Shown: positions 22,005 through 32,258, counted from the first letter of the stretch. The stretch: DNA of 36,979 nucleotides from Desulfovibrionales bacterium (GCA_030156255.1 JASGMV010000040.1:1-36979), one strand, 5' to 3'. The notes: generated by a model not told the origin, from the letters alone. A program made the numbers and translations.

Positions 22005-23579
22005 TCAAGATGCGTGCCGATCGCTATCGGAGAAGGCGCGAAGGCTGCGAAGCAGGGTCATGTATCGTTCGATGACGGCCGACAGGCCGGGCAGGCTCAT
22101 GGCGTAGTTTTGCAATTCGAATCTCCACAGGCCGGCCAAGCTCGCCAGATGGGGGCAGGTTTCCAGAGTTTGTTGGAATCGTTGGCAAAAGGTCAGAAAC
22201 TTTGATTTCAGGGCCGGGCGCGGATCGCGCGCCAGCAAGGCGCATTGCTGCAGAAGCAGCTCGCCTATGGCCAAGGCGTCGGACGCCGTTTGGCTCAGGG
22301 ACGCTTGCAAGTCCTCGGACAATGGGGAAAGTCCGTCCAATGCGCCGGGAGGCTCGCCGTCAAGAAACCGACGGAAGAGGCGGCGTTGAATCTTGATCCA
22401 TCGCACCCGGTCCGTCCGGTCATGGCCGGACAACGACTTGAGAAAGCGCCAGTTTTCCTCGTCCAGCACGGTTTCCCAAACACGGGGACCGGCTGTGACG
22501 CTTTGGGGCCACTGCCCTTCCCGGAGTCGCTGGCGGACCAGATCGGCTACGGTTTGGGCGTCGATGGCCTGGCGGCAGGCCTGGTTGCGCGGGCACGGCT
22601 GCTTGAAGGGACAGGGGTGGCAGTCCATATCGGGCTCCAGGCACAAACAACCGAGACGGGCGGGGCCGGTGTCGAACGGCTGGGCCGTGGCCAGGAAAAT
22701 GGCGGCGACCGGCAGGCCAAGGGCCGCGGCCAGGTGCATGGTGCCGGTGTCGTTGGTCACGCAGGCCGAGGCGCTGGACAGCGCCGCCGCCAGTTCGGAC
22801 AGGGATGTTTTGCCCACGAGGTCGATGACCGGAGTTCGGTTTTTTTCTTTGAAGCGCAGGGCCAACGGTGTTTCGGCGGCCGATCCCAGCAGCATGGGCG
22901 CGAGGGCCTCCTGCTCCCAAAGCCGCGTCGCCAGCTCCCGAAATTTTTCAACCGGCCAGCGGCGCATGTCGTTGCTGGCGCCCAGTTGCAAGGCGATGAG
23001 CCCTTTGGCGCCGGGCGGCGTTGCGCGCGACAGGCTGGCCTCCATGCTGCGCGACGTCGGGCCTTCCGGCACGGCGGCCGACAAGCCCTTGCCGGAGTGG
23101 GGCAGGCCGGCCACGCGAACGAACAGGTCCACGATGTTGAATGGGCTTACCCCCCGTTCTGCGGCCGCCAGCTGCAAAAACGCCGCCCACGGGGAGGAAT
23201 CGGCGTTGAAGCCGTAGCCGTCCACGAGAAATCCCCTGGCCGGGACGCCTGCAGCGGTCATTCGGTGCGTGAGCAGACGGCTGGTCAAAGACGGCGTCAG
23301 GTTGATGACCAAATCCGGGGCGAATTCATCGTAGAGGTCCCGAATCCAGGATTCGAGGCGTTGAACGCCGGACGGCCAGCTTCGTTGCAAATCGGACAAC
23401 AGCCCCGCGCCGGGCAGCGGAGCGATTTTTTGGGCGTCCGGCAGCAGCTCCGCGGCTTGGGCGAAGTTCTCCAGGCAGACGGCGCCCGCCTTGAACCCGG
23501 CCTCGGACAGGCCGGCCATGACCGGCTGGCTTTGCAGCAGGTCGCCGAAGCGCGTCAGGTTGAGGACCAGTGCGTTCAT
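22005..23579 (-). CDS. Glycosyltransferase family 9 (heptosyltransferase-like)
   Basis: 524 residues. The first 345 form a GT9 (GT-B fold) enzyme: the N-terminal N-LTRFGDLLQSQP (7-19), the GLIALQLGASNDMRRWP segment (193-209) starting the C-terminal Rossmann half, the sugar-nucleotide loop TNDTGTMHLAAALGLPVAAIF (275-295) and a Cys-rich stretch CHPCPFKQPC typical of the family at about 320-329. GT9 enzymes transfer heptose or related sugars to LPS core, or to protein in some flagellar systems. Residues 345-524 are an extra helical extension not needed in LPS heptosyltransferases. The ATG overlaps the kinase stop (ATGA), so the two are translationally coupled. This coupling points to a glycosylation target linked to the kinase's pathway. 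Confidence 0.88.
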   Translation of the reverse strand: MNALVLNLTRFGDLLQSQPVMAGLSEAGFKAGAVCLENFAQAAELLPDAQKIAPLPGAGLLSDLQRSWPSGVQRLESWIRDLYDEFAPDLVINLTPSLTSRLLTHRMTAAGVPARGFLVDGYGFNADSSPWAAFLQLAAAERGVSPFNIVDLFVRVAGLPHSGKGLSAAVPEGPTSRSMEASLSRATPPGAKGLIALQLGASNDMRRWPVEKFRELATRLWEQEALAPMLLGSAAETPLALRFKEKNRTPVIDLVGKTSLSELAAALSSASACVTNDTGTMHLAAALGLPVAAIFLATAQPFDTGPARLGCLCLEPDMDCHPCPFKQPCPRNQACRQAIDAQTVADLVRQRLREGQWPQSVTAGPRVWETVLDEENWRFLKSLSGHDRTDRVRWIKIQRRLFRRFLDGEPPGALDGLSPLSEDLQASLSQTASDALAIGELLLQQCALLARDPRPALKSKFLTFCQRFQQTLETCPHLASLAGLWRFELQNYAMSLPGLSAVIERYMTLLRSLRAFSDSDRHAS

Positions 23580-26038
23580 GCCGGGGCGACCTGCTCCATT
23601 TTGCGCCGGATGGCCTCGGCTGTCGCCTCGTAGGTCGGCTCCAGTTCATCGAGACGGCATTCGAAACTTTTCAGATCGCCTCCTCGGCCGAATCTCTCCA
23701 AACAGTAGGCCAGCTCGGCCAGTCTCGCCGCTCCCACACTCAGGGAGATGCCTTTCAGGGAGTGGGCCAAATCTCCGGCTTCGCGCAACCGGCCTTCCTG
23801 GTGGGCCGCCCGGAGCTCCTGGATGCGAACCGGGGCGTCCTCCAAATATAATACGAACATTTCGAACAGGAAATTTTGGTCGTTGTCCAGCCGCTCCAGC
23901 GCCATGTAGACGTCCAGCAGGGGGCGGCGCGGGTCTTCGTCCACAACAGGCGCGGCCAAAGGCGCGCGCGGGGGGGCGTCGCCGAGGGCCGAGGCCATGG
24001 CCGCCTCCAGTTCGGACGGATTGACGGGTTTGGGTACGTATTCGTTCATGCCGGCTTCGATGAACCGCTCCCGGTCGCCCCGCATGGCGTGGGCCGTGAA
24101 GGCGACGATGGGCGTGGCCGCCACCCTGGGGTCCCCGTGGGCGCGGATGGCCTTGGTCGCCGTGACGCCGTCCATTTCGGGCATCTGTATGTCCATGAGC
24201 ACGATGTCGTAGGCCGTGCGCTCCAACGCCTCCAGAGCGTGGCGGCCGTTGACGACCACATGCACCGAATGTCCCCGGCGCCCTAAAAGTTTGACGAGCA
24301 CCTGCTGGTTCACCTGGTTGTCTTCCGCCAGCAGGATGGACAGCGGCCGCTTCGGGTCCTGGCTACGGGCCGCTTCCTCGGCCAGGCGCCGCCGTTCGAG
24401 TTCGGCGATCTGCTCTTGCGAAGCCGGCCGAAGCGGTACGCTGAGAAGAAAGCTCGTCCCTTGGCCGGGCTCGCTTTGGACAGATATGGCGCCTCCCAGC
24501 AGGTGGATCATGCGCCGGCATATGGCCAGCCCGACGCCGGCGCCGCCATAGCGGCGCGAAAAGGACTCGTCCGCCTGGTGGAACACGTCGAATATCCTGC
24601 TCAACTCGGAGTCGCAGATGCCGACGCCGGTGTCCTCCACGGCGAAATGGGCCACGCAAGGCGCTTCGTTCGCCTCCGAAGGTCGGGTGAGGTCCACCTT
24701 CAGGGTGATGGCTCCCTGGTCCGTAAACTTGACGGCGTTGCCGAGCAGGCCGAAAAGAATTCGCTGCAGCCGTCCGTGGTCGCCGATGAAGAACAGCGGG
24801 GGGGCGGGCGGCTCCAGGTTGAATTGCAAGGCCTTTTGTTGGGCCCTTGGCCGGACCTCCCGGGATATCTGCTCCAGCATTCGGGAGAGGTCGAAGGGGC
24901 TTTCCTCCGGCTCGAGGGTTTCCGTGTCGAAGCGTGCGTAATCCAGAATGTCCGAGAGCACGGCGAGCAGTTGTCCGGTCGCGTCCCGGATGGTGGCGGC
25001 CATTTCCTGCTGGTCGGCGGCCAACTCGGAGGAGAGCAATATCTCCGTGAGCCCGGTCACGGCGTTGAGGGGCGTGCGCAGTTCGTGGCTCATGTTGGCC
25101 AGGAAATGGGTCTTGGCCATGTTGGCGGCCTCGGCCGCGTCCTTGGCCGCGATCAGTTCTTCCTCCATGCGTTTGCGGTCCGTGAAGTCGTCCACGGTCA
25201 GAATAAGGCCTTCGGCGCAACTGGAGTCGATGGTTTTGGCGTGGACGCGGCCCCACTGCGCCGAGCCGTCCTTGCGCCGCAATAGCTGCTCGCCCAAATA
25301 TTCGCCCGTCTGCAGGATGCTTTCCTCGACCTCTCGCCGTCGCCGGAGATTTTCTTCATCGGAGAAAAAAATATCCTCGGTTTGGCGGCCTTGGAGTTCT
25401 TCCGGAGCGTAGCCGAGAATTTCCTCGAATCGGCGATTGGTCTTAACCAGCGCCTTGTTGCGGATCAGCGTGACGCCTATCAGACTGTTGTCCAACAGAA
25501 TTTGGAGTTCGTTAAGGGCGCTTTCGAGCCTGCGGTTCGCGGCAAGGAGGTCGGTGTTGTCCTGCAGCGCGCCGACCACGTTTTGGGAGCCGTCCTCCCG
25601 GATCGCCCAGGCCAGACGCAGCTCCATTTCCCGAAACCCGTCTTTGCCCTGGATTTGGATGTTCCGCATGGCCGAGGTTTCATCGGACGGCGAAGCCGTC
25701 CAAAACGGGTCGTTCGGGGGGAAAAACGCTTCGGCTCGCCGCCGGCAATTGTCCAGGACGGCGTCGCGGCCCTCGCAGCCGCACGAGCAGCCGAGCTGCT
25801 GCGCGAAGGCTTGGTTGGCCCAGAAAAAAGCGCTGTGGCCGCCAGCCAGAAACACGGGAATGGGAATGGCCTCCATCAGGGAAAAGAGTGCGCCGGAGCC
25901 GCAAAAGGACTGGGCGGTTTCCTCCGGGCGGCTGTCTTTCCGAGGGCGCAGCGAGCGGCGGCGAAAGAGCCAGGACGCGATGGCGCCGATCAGAAAAGAT
26001 GCAACAACCGCTGCATACAGAGGAAGGTGCAATGTCAT
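23576..26038 (-). CDS. Hybrid histidine kinase with Hpt (TM-PAS-PAS-HisKA-HATPase-REC-Hpt)
   Basis: 820 residues from the ATG at 26038, with AAGGA upstream; a TTG 11 codons earlier is less likely. One N-terminal TM helix (6-25) and no periplasmic domain. The first PAS-like domain (about 48-165) holds a Cys cluster, Cys84, Cys86, Cys88 and Cys98. A second PAS (about 175-290) ends TVDDFTDRKR. HisKA has His318 (MSHELRTPLN). HATPase_c is complete (NAVKF at 434, DTGVG at 469, GAGVGL at 499). The receiver has Asp616 and Lys670. A C-terminal Hpt domain (about 705-815) carries the phosphorelay His759 in HSLKG. All four relay sites are on one chain, as in BarA/ArcB-type kinases, so it can feed a separate response regulator. 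It heads the GT9 operon. Confidence 0.93.
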   Translation of the reverse strand: MTLHLPLYAAVVASFLIGAIASWLFRRRSLRPRKDSRPEETAQSFCGSGALFSLMEAIPIPVFLAGGHSAFFWANQAFAQQLGCSCGCEGRDAVLDNCRRRAEAFFPPNDPFWTASPSDETSAMRNIQIQGKDGFREMELRLAWAIREDGSQNVVGALQDNTDLLAANRRLESALNELQILLDNSLIGVTLIRNKALVKTNRRFEEILGYAPEELQGRQTEDIFFSDEENLRRRREVEESILQTGEYLGEQLLRRKDGSAQWGRVHAKTIDSSCAEGLILTVDDFTDRKRMEEELIAAKDAAEAANMAKTHFLANMSHELRTPLNAVTGLTEILLSSELAADQQEMAATIRDATGQLLAVLSDILDYARFDTETLEPEESPFDLSRMLEQISREVRPRAQQKALQFNLEPPAPPLFFIGDHGRLQRILFGLLGNAVKFTDQGAITLKVDLTRPSEANEAPCVAHFAVEDTGVGICDSELSRIFDVFHQADESFSRRYGGAGVGLAICRRMIHLLGGAISVQSEPGQGTSFLLSVPLRPASQEQIAELERRRLAEEAARSQDPKRPLSILLAEDNQVNQQVLVKLLGRRGHSVHVVVNGRHALEALERTAYDIVLMDIQMPEMDGVTATKAIRAHGDPRVAATPIVAFTAHAMRGDRERFIEAGMNEYVPKPVNPSELEAAMASALGDAPPRAPLAAPVVDEDPRRPLLDVYMALERLDNDQNFLFEMFVLYLEDAPVRIQELRAAHQEGRLREAGDLAHSLKGISLSVGAARLAELAYCLERFGRGGDLKSFECRLDELEPTYEATAEAIRRKMEQVAPA

Positions 26039-26404
26039 ATTCGATCCTTGGCGAGGAAAATGACTCGTCAACTGTTTCTAGTATGCAACACGTCCTGTAA
26101 TGTAGGGAAAATAGTTCGGTTTTTTCATGGAGCCTTCCGTTCCTGGCGCCCTGGGAGCGCCGCGCGTCTTGGGGCGAATCCGATACAGCGACCATACTCG
26201 ATTTGGAAACCTCTTGCAAAGTTCCGCACATCTGGTCCGCCAGCGGGGGGCGGAAATTGACAGTTTCCCAAACTTGATTTTTCCGGTAAAATCATTATCT
26301 CCCTTTGCCAACCGGGCGATAACGCCTGCTCGCCGCCTGCAACCGCGTGAAGCCCGTTTCGGGCGTTTGCGAGATTAAGAGACAGATGTATTCGAGGTGA
26401 ACAT
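26039..26404. other. Intergenic region between divergent kinase and riboflavin operons
   Basis: 366 bases without a gene. No FMN riboswitch is visible: the RFN hallmark segments are absent. GCCCG-TTT-CGGGC (26352-26364) is a small hairpin 40 bases before ribBA; GGCGC-N7-GCGCC occurs near 26138-26154. An AT-rich stretch around 26270-26300 (TTGATTTTTCCGGTAAAATC) probably holds one or both promoters, but no pair stands out. Confidence 0.5.
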
Positions 26405-27637
26405 ATGCCGTTGTGCACGATTGAGGAAGCCATCCGTGACCTGCGCCAGGGCCGGATGATCATATTAGTGGATGACGAGGACCGTGAAAACGAAGGCGAT
26501 CTGACCATCGCCGCCCAGCACGCCACACCCGAGGCGATCAATTTCATGGCCACTTACGGCCGCGGGCTTATCTGCCTGCCTATGGCGTCCGGCATCGTGG
26601 ACCAGCTCAAGCTGCCCATGATGGCCGAACACAACGAGTCCAGCTTCGGCACCAATTTCACCGTCTCCATTGAAGCCCGCGAGGGGGTGTCCACGGGAAT
26701 CTCGGCCTATGACCGGGCCCGGACCATCGAGGCCGCCGTGTCCGAAGACGCCCGGTCCGAGGACATCGTGACGCCGGGCCACGTGTTTCCGCTTCGGGCG
26801 CGCGACGGAGGCGTGCTCGTCCGCGCCGGGCAGACCGAGGGCAGCGTGGATCTCTGCCGGTTGGGCGGAATGCGCGAGGCCGCGGTTATTTGCGAGATCA
26901 TGAAAGACGACGGGAACATGGCCCGGATGCCCGATCTTGAGATTTTCGCCAAAGAGCATGGCCTGCTGATCGCTTCGATCAAGGACCTCATCCGTTACCG
27001 GCTGCGGATCGGCAATTTCTCGGTCAAAAAGGTGGCCGAGGCGGAGCTTCCCACCCGCTACGGCCATTTCACGACCAAGGCGTTCCACTCCCTGAACGAC
27101 GGGCGCACGCACATCGCCCTGGTCATGGGCGAGATCACGCCGGACGAGCCCATTCTGGTGCGGGTGCACAGCGAATGTTTGACCGGCGACGTGTTCCACT
27201 CCGCCCGTTGCGATTGCGGCGACCAGCTCGAAGCGGCCATGTGCATGATCCAGAACGCCGGCAAAGGCGTGCTGTTGTACATGCGCCAGGAGGGCCGCGG
27301 CATCGGTTTGGGCAACAAGATTCGAGCCTACCATCTGCAGGATATGGGCTGCGACACGGTGGAGGCCAACCGGCGGCTCGGTTTTTCGCCGGACCTTCGC
27401 GAGTACGGCACGGGCGCCCAGATTCTGGTATCGCTCGGCGTCTCCAAAATGCGGCTGATGACCAACAACCCGAAAAAGATCGTCGGCCTTCGGGGGTATG
27501 GGCTTGAAGTGGTGGAGCGGGTGCCGATCGAAATGGACGCCTGCCCCTACAACATCAAGTATCTGAGAACCAAGAAGGAAAAGATGGGCCATTTGCTCCA
27601 TCTCGACGACAACGACCAAAACGAGAACGAGGGCTAA
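26405..27637 (+). CDS. ribBA: Bifunctional 3,4-dihydroxy-2-butanone-4-phosphate synthase / GTP cyclohydrolase II
   Basis: 410 residues, both domains intact. Residues 1-205 form the RibB half with the acidic metal-site loop [11 protein letters not shown] (23-33) and the later TPGHVFPL. Residues 206-400 form the RibA half with zinc ligands Cys258, Cys269 and Cys271 ([16 protein letters not shown]) and RQEGRGIGL. It makes the two precursors of riboflavin from ribulose-5-phosphate and GTP. GAGGTG lies before the ATG. The stop codon is one base from ribH, the next enzyme's gene. Confidence 0.97.
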   Translation: MPLCTIEEAIRDLRQGRMIILVDDEDRENEGDLTIAAQHATPEAINFMATYGRGLICLPMASGIVDQLKLPMMAEHNESSFGTNFTVSIEAREGVSTGISAYDRARTIEAAVSEDARSEDIVTPGHVFPLRARDGGVLVRAGQTEGSVDLCRLGGMREAAVICEIMKDDGNMARMPDLEIFAKEHGLLIASIKDLIRYRLRIGNFSVKKVAEAELPTRYGHFTTKAFHSLNDGRTHIALVMGEITPDEPILVRVHSECLTGDVFHSARCDCGDQLEAAMCMIQNAGKGVLLYMRQEGRGIGLGNKIRAYHLQDMGCDTVEANRRLGFSPDLREYGTGAQILVSLGVSKMRLMTNNPKKIVGLRGYGLEVVERVPIEMDACPYNIKYLRTKKEKMGHLLHLDDNDQNENEG

Positions 27638-27638
27638 G

Positions 27639-28100
27639 ATGAAAACCATCGAGGGAAAACTGGATGCGTCGGGTAAAACCTTCGCTCTGGTCGCCAGCCG
27701 TTTCAACGACTTCATCGTGGACCGTTTGATATCCGGCGCGGTGGACTACCTCAAACGCCACGGCGCAAGCGAAGAAAATTTGACGCTTGTGCGCGTCCCC
27801 GGCGCCTTTGAAACGCCTATCGCGGCCAAAAAGCTGGCCGCGGCCGGCAAGTTCGACGCCGTGATCTGCCTGGGGGCGGTCATCCGCGGCGCAACGCCCC
27901 ATTTCGATTTCGTGGCTTCGGAATGCGCCAAGGGCTTGGCGCACGTCATGCTGGAGCATGAGGTCCCCATCGGCTTCGGCGTGCTGACCTGCGACACGCT
28001 GGAGCAGGCCATCGAGCGGGCCGGCTCCAAGGGCGGGAACAAAGGGGTCGAGGCGGCCCAGGCCGCCCTTGAAACCTTGCGTGTTCTGGAGCAGATATAA
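27639..28100 (+). CDS. ribH: 6,7-dimethyl-8-ribityllumazine synthase
   Basis: 153 residues, usual length. It condenses the butanone phosphate from RibB with the pyrimidine intermediate to give lumazine. Motifs seen: [12 protein letters not shown] near the N-terminus (substrate-binding Phe/Asn region), [13 protein letters not shown] (phosphate and pyrimidine site), [16 protein letters not shown] with the catalytic His in the PHFD segment, and [11 protein letters not shown]. It forms large capsid-like or pentameric assemblies in relatives. It follows ribBA by one base and precedes nusB by three. Confidence 0.97.
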   Translation: MKTIEGKLDASGKTFALVASRFNDFIVDRLISGAVDYLKRHGASEENLTLVRVPGAFETPIAAKKLAAAGKFDAVICLGAVIRGATPHFDFVASECAKGLAHVMLEHEVPIGFGVLTCDTLEQAIERAGSKGGNKGVEAAQAALETLRVLEQI

Positions 28101-28103
28101 ATA

Positions 28104-28553
28104 ATGGCGAAAAAGAGCCCCAGAAGGTCCGGGCGCCGGCTGGCGTTTCAGGTCCTCTACGGTTTGGACGCCTCCCGCCGGACGGATTGCGCTCGGGCCT
28201 TTGACGAAAACCCCGCCGTGCTGGAGCAGGGCGGGGGCGAAGCCTCGGATTTCGCCCGGACCCTGGCGTGCGGCGTCTGGGAGAAACTCCCCGCGTTGGA
28301 CGAGGTCATCGGAAAATTGTCCAAACGGTGGCGCTTGGAGCGCATCGCCAAAGTGGAGCTGGCTATTTTGCGGTTGGGCCTCTACGAGATTCTCTATTGC
28401 CAGGACATTCCGCTGAAGGTGGCCATCAACGAAGCCGTGGAGTTGGCCAAAAGGTACGGAGACGAGAACTCGGGAACGTTCATCAACGGCATCCTGGACG
28501 CCGCGGCCAAGGCCGTCGATCATGGTGAGCTTGGAATTCGTCACGGAAGCTGA
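28104..28553 (+). CDS. nusB: Transcription antitermination factor NusB
   Basis: 149 residues. All-helical RNA-binding protein of the rRNA antitermination complex with NusE (S10). Matching segments: GRRLAFQVLYGLDA at the N-terminus (basic arginine-rich RNA contact), then ERIAKVELAILRLGLYEIL and VAINEAVELAKRYGDENSGTFINGIL, the most conserved family stretch. The last 11 residues overlap the start of the next gene by 32 bases. The gene order ribH-nusB is common because both are house-keeping genes in one transcript. Confidence 0.95.
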   Translation: MAKKSPRRSGRRLAFQVLYGLDASRRTDCARAFDENPAVLEQGGGEASDFARTLACGVWEKLPALDEVIGKLSKRWRLERIAKVELAILRLGLYEILYCQDIPLKVAINEAVELAKRYGDENSGTFINGILDAAAKAVDHGELGIRHGS

Positions 28554-29091
28554 CGGCGTTGTCCCGGGATTTCCTTTGCTGCGCCTGCGAACCGGGGATG
28601 CGCGCCCCGGGCCGGTGCTGCAGTGCGACGGCCGTCGGCCCGGAGGAGAGGCGTTCACCCTGACGTGGAACGCCGCTCACGGCGCTGATCCCAAGAGGTG
28701 GGTGCAAGGCTTGGCCGACTGCCTGTCGGGATTGGGATGGGAGCACTGGCGTCTTTCGAGAGATTCCTGGACCCTGTTCGGCGGATTGGACGCCCAGGCC
28801 TTGGATGCGTTCGCCGACGCTTTTTGGCCCGTGTACCGGCCCGTCGGCCGTATGCGGGTTTTGTTGGATATTCCGGACGAACCCGGCCTGCGGGATGCGG
28901 CTCGGGCGTGGACCGGACGCCATAAGCATTTGCGATTCGACCTGAAGCTCGCTGAGCTGCTTCAGCCGCCCGAGACCGAGAAGGACGGATCGCTCCTGGC
29001 TCGGTTGCGTCGGGCCGTTACAAGCAATGTACGGGCGTTGCCCCAAAGGATACATCATGGCCATAGGCAGATACGAACCGGCGAAGATTGA
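28522..29091 (+). CDS. Hypothetical protein overlapping nusB and leuS
   Basis: 189 residues; starts 32 bases inside nusB (AAGG upstream) and ends 35 bases inside leuS, each in a different frame. It is mostly soluble, with many Trp and Arg ([55 protein letters not shown] in pattern). The middle part looks like a genuine folded alpha/beta protein. The C-terminal ten residues are read from leuS start DNA and may be incidental. No family recognised; position between nusB and leuS suggests a conserved lineage-specific gene. Confidence 0.7.
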   Translation: MVSLEFVTEADGVVPGFPLLRLRTGDARPGPVLQCDGRRPGGEAFTLTWNAAHGADPKRWVQGLADCLSGLGWEHWRLSRDSWTLFGGLDAQALDAFADAFWPVYRPVGRMRVLLDIPDEPGLRDAARAWTGRHKHLRFDLKLAELLQPPETEKDGSLLARLRRAVTSNVRALPQRIHHGHRQIRTGED

Positions 29092-31552
29092 GAAAAAATG
29101 GCAGGACGTTTGGGAGTCCTCGCAGTGCTTCAAGTGCGGGACGGACCCTTCGCGGCCAAAATATTACGTTCTGGAAATGTTTCCCTATCCTTCGGGCCGC
29201 ATCCACATGGGCCACGTGCGCAACTACTCCATCGGCGACGTGGTGGCGAGGTTCAAACGCATGCGGGGCTTCAACGTGCTGCATCCCATGGGCTGGGACG
29301 CCTTCGGCCTGCCGGCCGAAAACGCCGCCATCAAGCATAAGACCCACCCCGCCGCCTGGACCTACGGCAATATTTCCGACATGCGCAGCGAGCTTCGCCG
29401 GTTGGGATACTCCTACGACTGGGCCCGGGAGCTGGCCACCTGCCGGCCGGAGTACTACCGCCACGAGCAGCTTTTTTTCACCCGGTTCTTCGAAAAAGGT
29501 TTGGTCTACCGAAAGAAGGCGCCTCAAAACTGGTGCCCGTCGTGCATGACCGTCCTGGCCAACGAGCAGGTCGAGGACGGCAAGTGCTGGCGTTGCGACT
29601 CCGAGGTGGAGCAGAAGGAGCTTTCCCAGTGGTTCTTGCGCATCACGGACTACGCCGAGGAGCTTCTGGAATGGCTCCAGCGCATGGAGGGCCACTGGCC
29701 CGAGCGCGTGTTGACCATGCAGCGCAACTGGATCGGTAAATCCGTCGGCGCGGAGATCGCCTTCGAGGTCGAAGGGTTGGAGTCCTCTGTCAAGGTCTTC
29801 ACCACCCGGCCCGACACCCTCTACGGCGCCACCTTCATGAGTCTGGCCGCCGAGCATCCCCTGGTGGAGACGTTGATTCAGGATTCCCCCGAAGCCGGAA
29901 AGGTGCGGGAGTTCACGGCGCGCATCCGCAATATGGACAAGCGCGTGCGCACGGCCGAGGACATGGAGAAGGAAGGCGTGTTCACCGGCCGATATTGCCT
30001 CAACCCGGTCACGGGCGAACGGATGCCCATCTTCGTGGCCAACTTCGTGCTTATGGACTACGGCTCCGGCGCGGTCATGGCCGTTCCGGCCCACGACCAG
30101 CGCGATTTCGACTTCGCCAAGAAGTACGGCCTGCCCATGCGCGTGGTCATCACGCCCAAGGGGGGCGACCTCAAGGTCGAGGACCTGACCGAAGCCTATG
30201 CTGCGCCCGGCGTGCTGGCCGCCTCCGGCGAGTTCACGGGCATGGACAACGAACGCGCGAAAGAGGCCATCGTCGAGCATCTGGCGGCCAAGGGGCTTGG
30301 CGAACCCACGGTGAACTACCGCCTCAAGGACTGGAACATCTCCCGGCAGCGTTTCTGGGGAGCGCCCATTCCCATTATTTTCTGCGAATCGTGCGGACCG
30401 GTCGCCGTGCCGGCCGAAGACCTGCCCGTGGTTCTGCCGGAAGACGCCATGCCGCTGGCCGACGGACGGTCGCCCTTGTCCTCGCTGGACAGCTTCGTGA
30501 ACGTCCCGTGCCCCAAATGCGGCCGACCGGCCCGTCGGGAGACGGACACCCTGGATACGTTCTTCGAGTCGTCCTGGTACTTCGCGCGCTACACCAGCGC
30601 GCGCGACGAGACGCCTTTCGACGAGGAGGCGCTGCGGTACTGGATGCCCGTGGACCAGTACATCGGCGGCATCGAGCACGCCATTCTGCACCTGCTCTAT
30701 TCCCGTTTTTTCACCAAGGCCCTGCGCGACGAGGGCTTCATGCCCGTGGACGAGCCCTTCAACAATCTGCTGACCCAGGGCATGGTGTACAAAGACGGGG
30801 CCAAGATGTCCAAGTCCAAGGGGAACGTGGTGGACCCCGGCTCCATGATCGAAAAGTACGGCGCGGACGCCACAAGGTTGTACATCCTGTTCGCCTCGCC
30901 GCCGGAAAAGGACCTGGAGTGGTCCGACGCCAGCGTGGAGGGCGCTTACCGGTTCGTGAACCGGGTCTGGCGGTTGGCCCAGGATCTGGAGGGGCGGGTT
31001 CCGTCCCTTGCTCCCTGCTCGGACCCGGGCGGCATGGAGCTTTCCGCTTCGGCCAGGGACCTTCGGCGCAAGGAGCATGAGACGGCCCTCAAGGTCGCCG
31101 CGGACGTGGAGGAGCGCTTCCAGCTCAACACGGCCATCGCCGCGGTCATGGAGCTGGTCAACGAGGTCAGCCGAAGCAAGGATGAACTGATCGAGACTGA
31201 AGACGGCCGTTTCGTTCTGGGATCGGCCCTGGCCACGACCCTTTGCGTTTTGTCCCCGTTCACGCCGCATCTCTGCGAGGAGTTGTGGGAGGCGTTGGGG
31301 TACGAAGGCCGTCTGGCCGAAATGGCTTGGCCGTCGCCTGACGAAGCCGCGATGAAGGTGGACGCCGTCACGCTGGCCGTGCAGGTCAACGGAAAGGTCC
31401 GGGGAACGCTCTCCGCGCCGGTCGACGCCTCGGACGAAGCCGTGAAGGAGGCGGCGCTGCAGGTGGAGAACGTGCAGCGGCGCCTGGAGGGCAAGACGGT
31501 GCGTAAGATCATCGTGGTGAAGGGCAAGCTGGTCAATATCGTGGCGGGGTAG
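29057..31552 (+). CDS. leuS: Leucyl-tRNA synthetase
   Basis: 831 residues from the ATG at 29057 (AAAGGA upstream); the frame is open ten codons earlier without a signal. Class I synthetase that charges tRNA-Leu. Signature HMGH at 50-53 (the HIGH motif) and KMSKS at 583-587, with the CP1 editing domain between (about 220-400, with [12 protein letters not shown] and its conserved Asp region). A zinc-like Cys set ([17 protein letters not shown]) is present in the connective region. The C-terminal anticodon-binding and tail domains are complete (ends VKGKLVNIV). It sits in an overlap chain with the upstream hypothetical gene; lptE follows by seven bases. Confidence 0.98.
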   Translation: MAIGRYEPAKIEKKWQDVWESSQCFKCGTDPSRPKYYVLEMFPYPSGRIHMGHVRNYSIGDVVARFKRMRGFNVLHPMGWDAFGLPAENAAIKHKTHPAAWTYGNISDMRSELRRLGYSYDWARELATCRPEYYRHEQLFFTRFFEKGLVYRKKAPQNWCPSCMTVLANEQVEDGKCWRCDSEVEQKELSQWFLRITDYAEELLEWLQRMEGHWPERVLTMQRNWIGKSVGAEIAFEVEGLESSVKVFTTRPDTLYGATFMSLAAEHPLVETLIQDSPEAGKVREFTARIRNMDKRVRTAEDMEKEGVFTGRYCLNPVTGERMPIFVANFVLMDYGSGAVMAVPAHDQRDFDFAKKYGLPMRVVITPKGGDLKVEDLTEAYAAPGVLAASGEFTGMDNERAKEAIVEHLAAKGLGEPTVNYRLKDWNISRQRFWGAPIPIIFCESCGPVAVPAEDLPVVLPEDAMPLADGRSPLSSLDSFVNVPCPKCGRPARRETDTLDTFFESSWYFARYTSARDETPFDEEALRYWMPVDQYIGGIEHAILHLLYSRFFTKALRDEGFMPVDEPFNNLLTQGMVYKDGAKMSKSKGNVVDPGSMIEKYGADATRLYILFASPPEKDLEWSDASVEGAYRFVNRVWRLAQDLEGRVPSLAPCSDPGGMELSASARDLRRKEHETALKVAADVEERFQLNTAIAAVMELVNEVSRSKDELIETEDGRFVLGSALATTLCVLSPFTPHLCEELWEALGYEGRLAEMAWPSPDEAAMKVDAVTLAVQVNGKVRGTLSAPVDASDEAVKEAALQVENVQRRLEGKTVRKIIVVKGKLVNIVAG

Positions 31553-31559
31553 CGTCGGG

Positions 31560-32069
31560 ATGCGCAGCGCGAGGAAACGACTCGGCTTTTTGCTGGCCGC
31601 CGCGGCGCTTTCGGCGCTGTTGGGCTGCGGCTACTCCTTCCAATCCGACTCCGGCCCCATCGTGCTGCCGGAAGGCGTTCGCACGCTGGCCATCTACAAG
31701 GTGGAGAATCCTTCCTTGGAAGTCTGGCTGGAGCCGTCCATCCGCTCCAAGCTCCGCGACGAGATCACCCGTCGCGGGCAGGTGGTCTGGGCCGATTCCT
31801 CCAAAGCCGATGCGCTGTTGTATGTGGTGGTTCAGAGTTTTGTGTTGACCAGCGACGTCAAGAGCTCGAAGGACCAGACCTTGAAATACTCCGCCAAGCT
31901 GAAAATGCAGGCGAACATCAAGGATCGCTTGAGCGGTCGGACGTTGTGGCGTTCGGGGCTGATCGACATGACCCAGCCGTACTTTCTCGACCAGCAGGCC
32001 CAGGCGGAGCAGATGACCGTCGAACTGGCCGTGCGCGAGTTGGTCGACAGGATGAGCCAGAATTATTAG
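31560..32069 (+). CDS. lptE: LPS-assembly lipoprotein LptE
   Basis: 169 residues. A signal peptide with lipobox ending LLGC (Cys23) and the following GYSF mark it as an outer-membrane lipoprotein; the GCGYSF start is typical of LptE. The mature part keeps the family pattern (VRTLAIYKVENPSLE, LRDEITRRGQV, ADALLYVVVQSF). It plugs the LptD barrel and helps insert LPS in the outer leaflet. Order leuS-lptE-holA is the common arrangement, which supports the call. GAGCGC-TTTTCC-type hairpin (32071-32100) follows, without a T tract. Confidence 0.9.
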   Translation: MRSARKRLGFLLAAAALSALLGCGYSFQSDSGPIVLPEGVRTLAIYKVENPSLEVWLEPSIRSKLRDEITRRGQVVWADSSKADALLYVVVQSFVLTSDVKSSKDQTLKYSAKLKMQANIKDRLSGRTLWRSGLIDMTQPYFLDQQAQAEQMTVELAVRELVDRMSQNY

Positions 32070-32258
32070 AGCGCATTTTTCCTGAAAAGGGAAAACGCCC
32101 TGCAGGATTTGTAACTCCTTGTCGTGAAACGCCGGCGGTGGGAGCGGGCGTTTCGAAGGCAAAGCGATGCAGGGGAGCCTGTTCGCTCCCGGCCGCGGGG
32201 CTTTGAGGCCGTTGCCCTGCGGCGACCGTTTCCTTTCAGCAGGCCTTTCGAGGCGCGT

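Noticed and set aside
23580-26071. Long shadow frames opposite the large minus-strand kinase and glycosyltransferase genes
   Set aside because: They arise from GC-rich codon bias opposite real genes and contain no domain pattern.
26240-26404. FMN riboswitch upstream of ribBA
   Set aside because: The conserved RFN segments and their pairing are not present; only one small hairpin is seen.
32124-32258. Earlier start for the polymerase delta subunit
   Set aside because: The extra 45 residues are Arg-rich and match nothing in the family; a better placed ribosome binding site precedes 32259.
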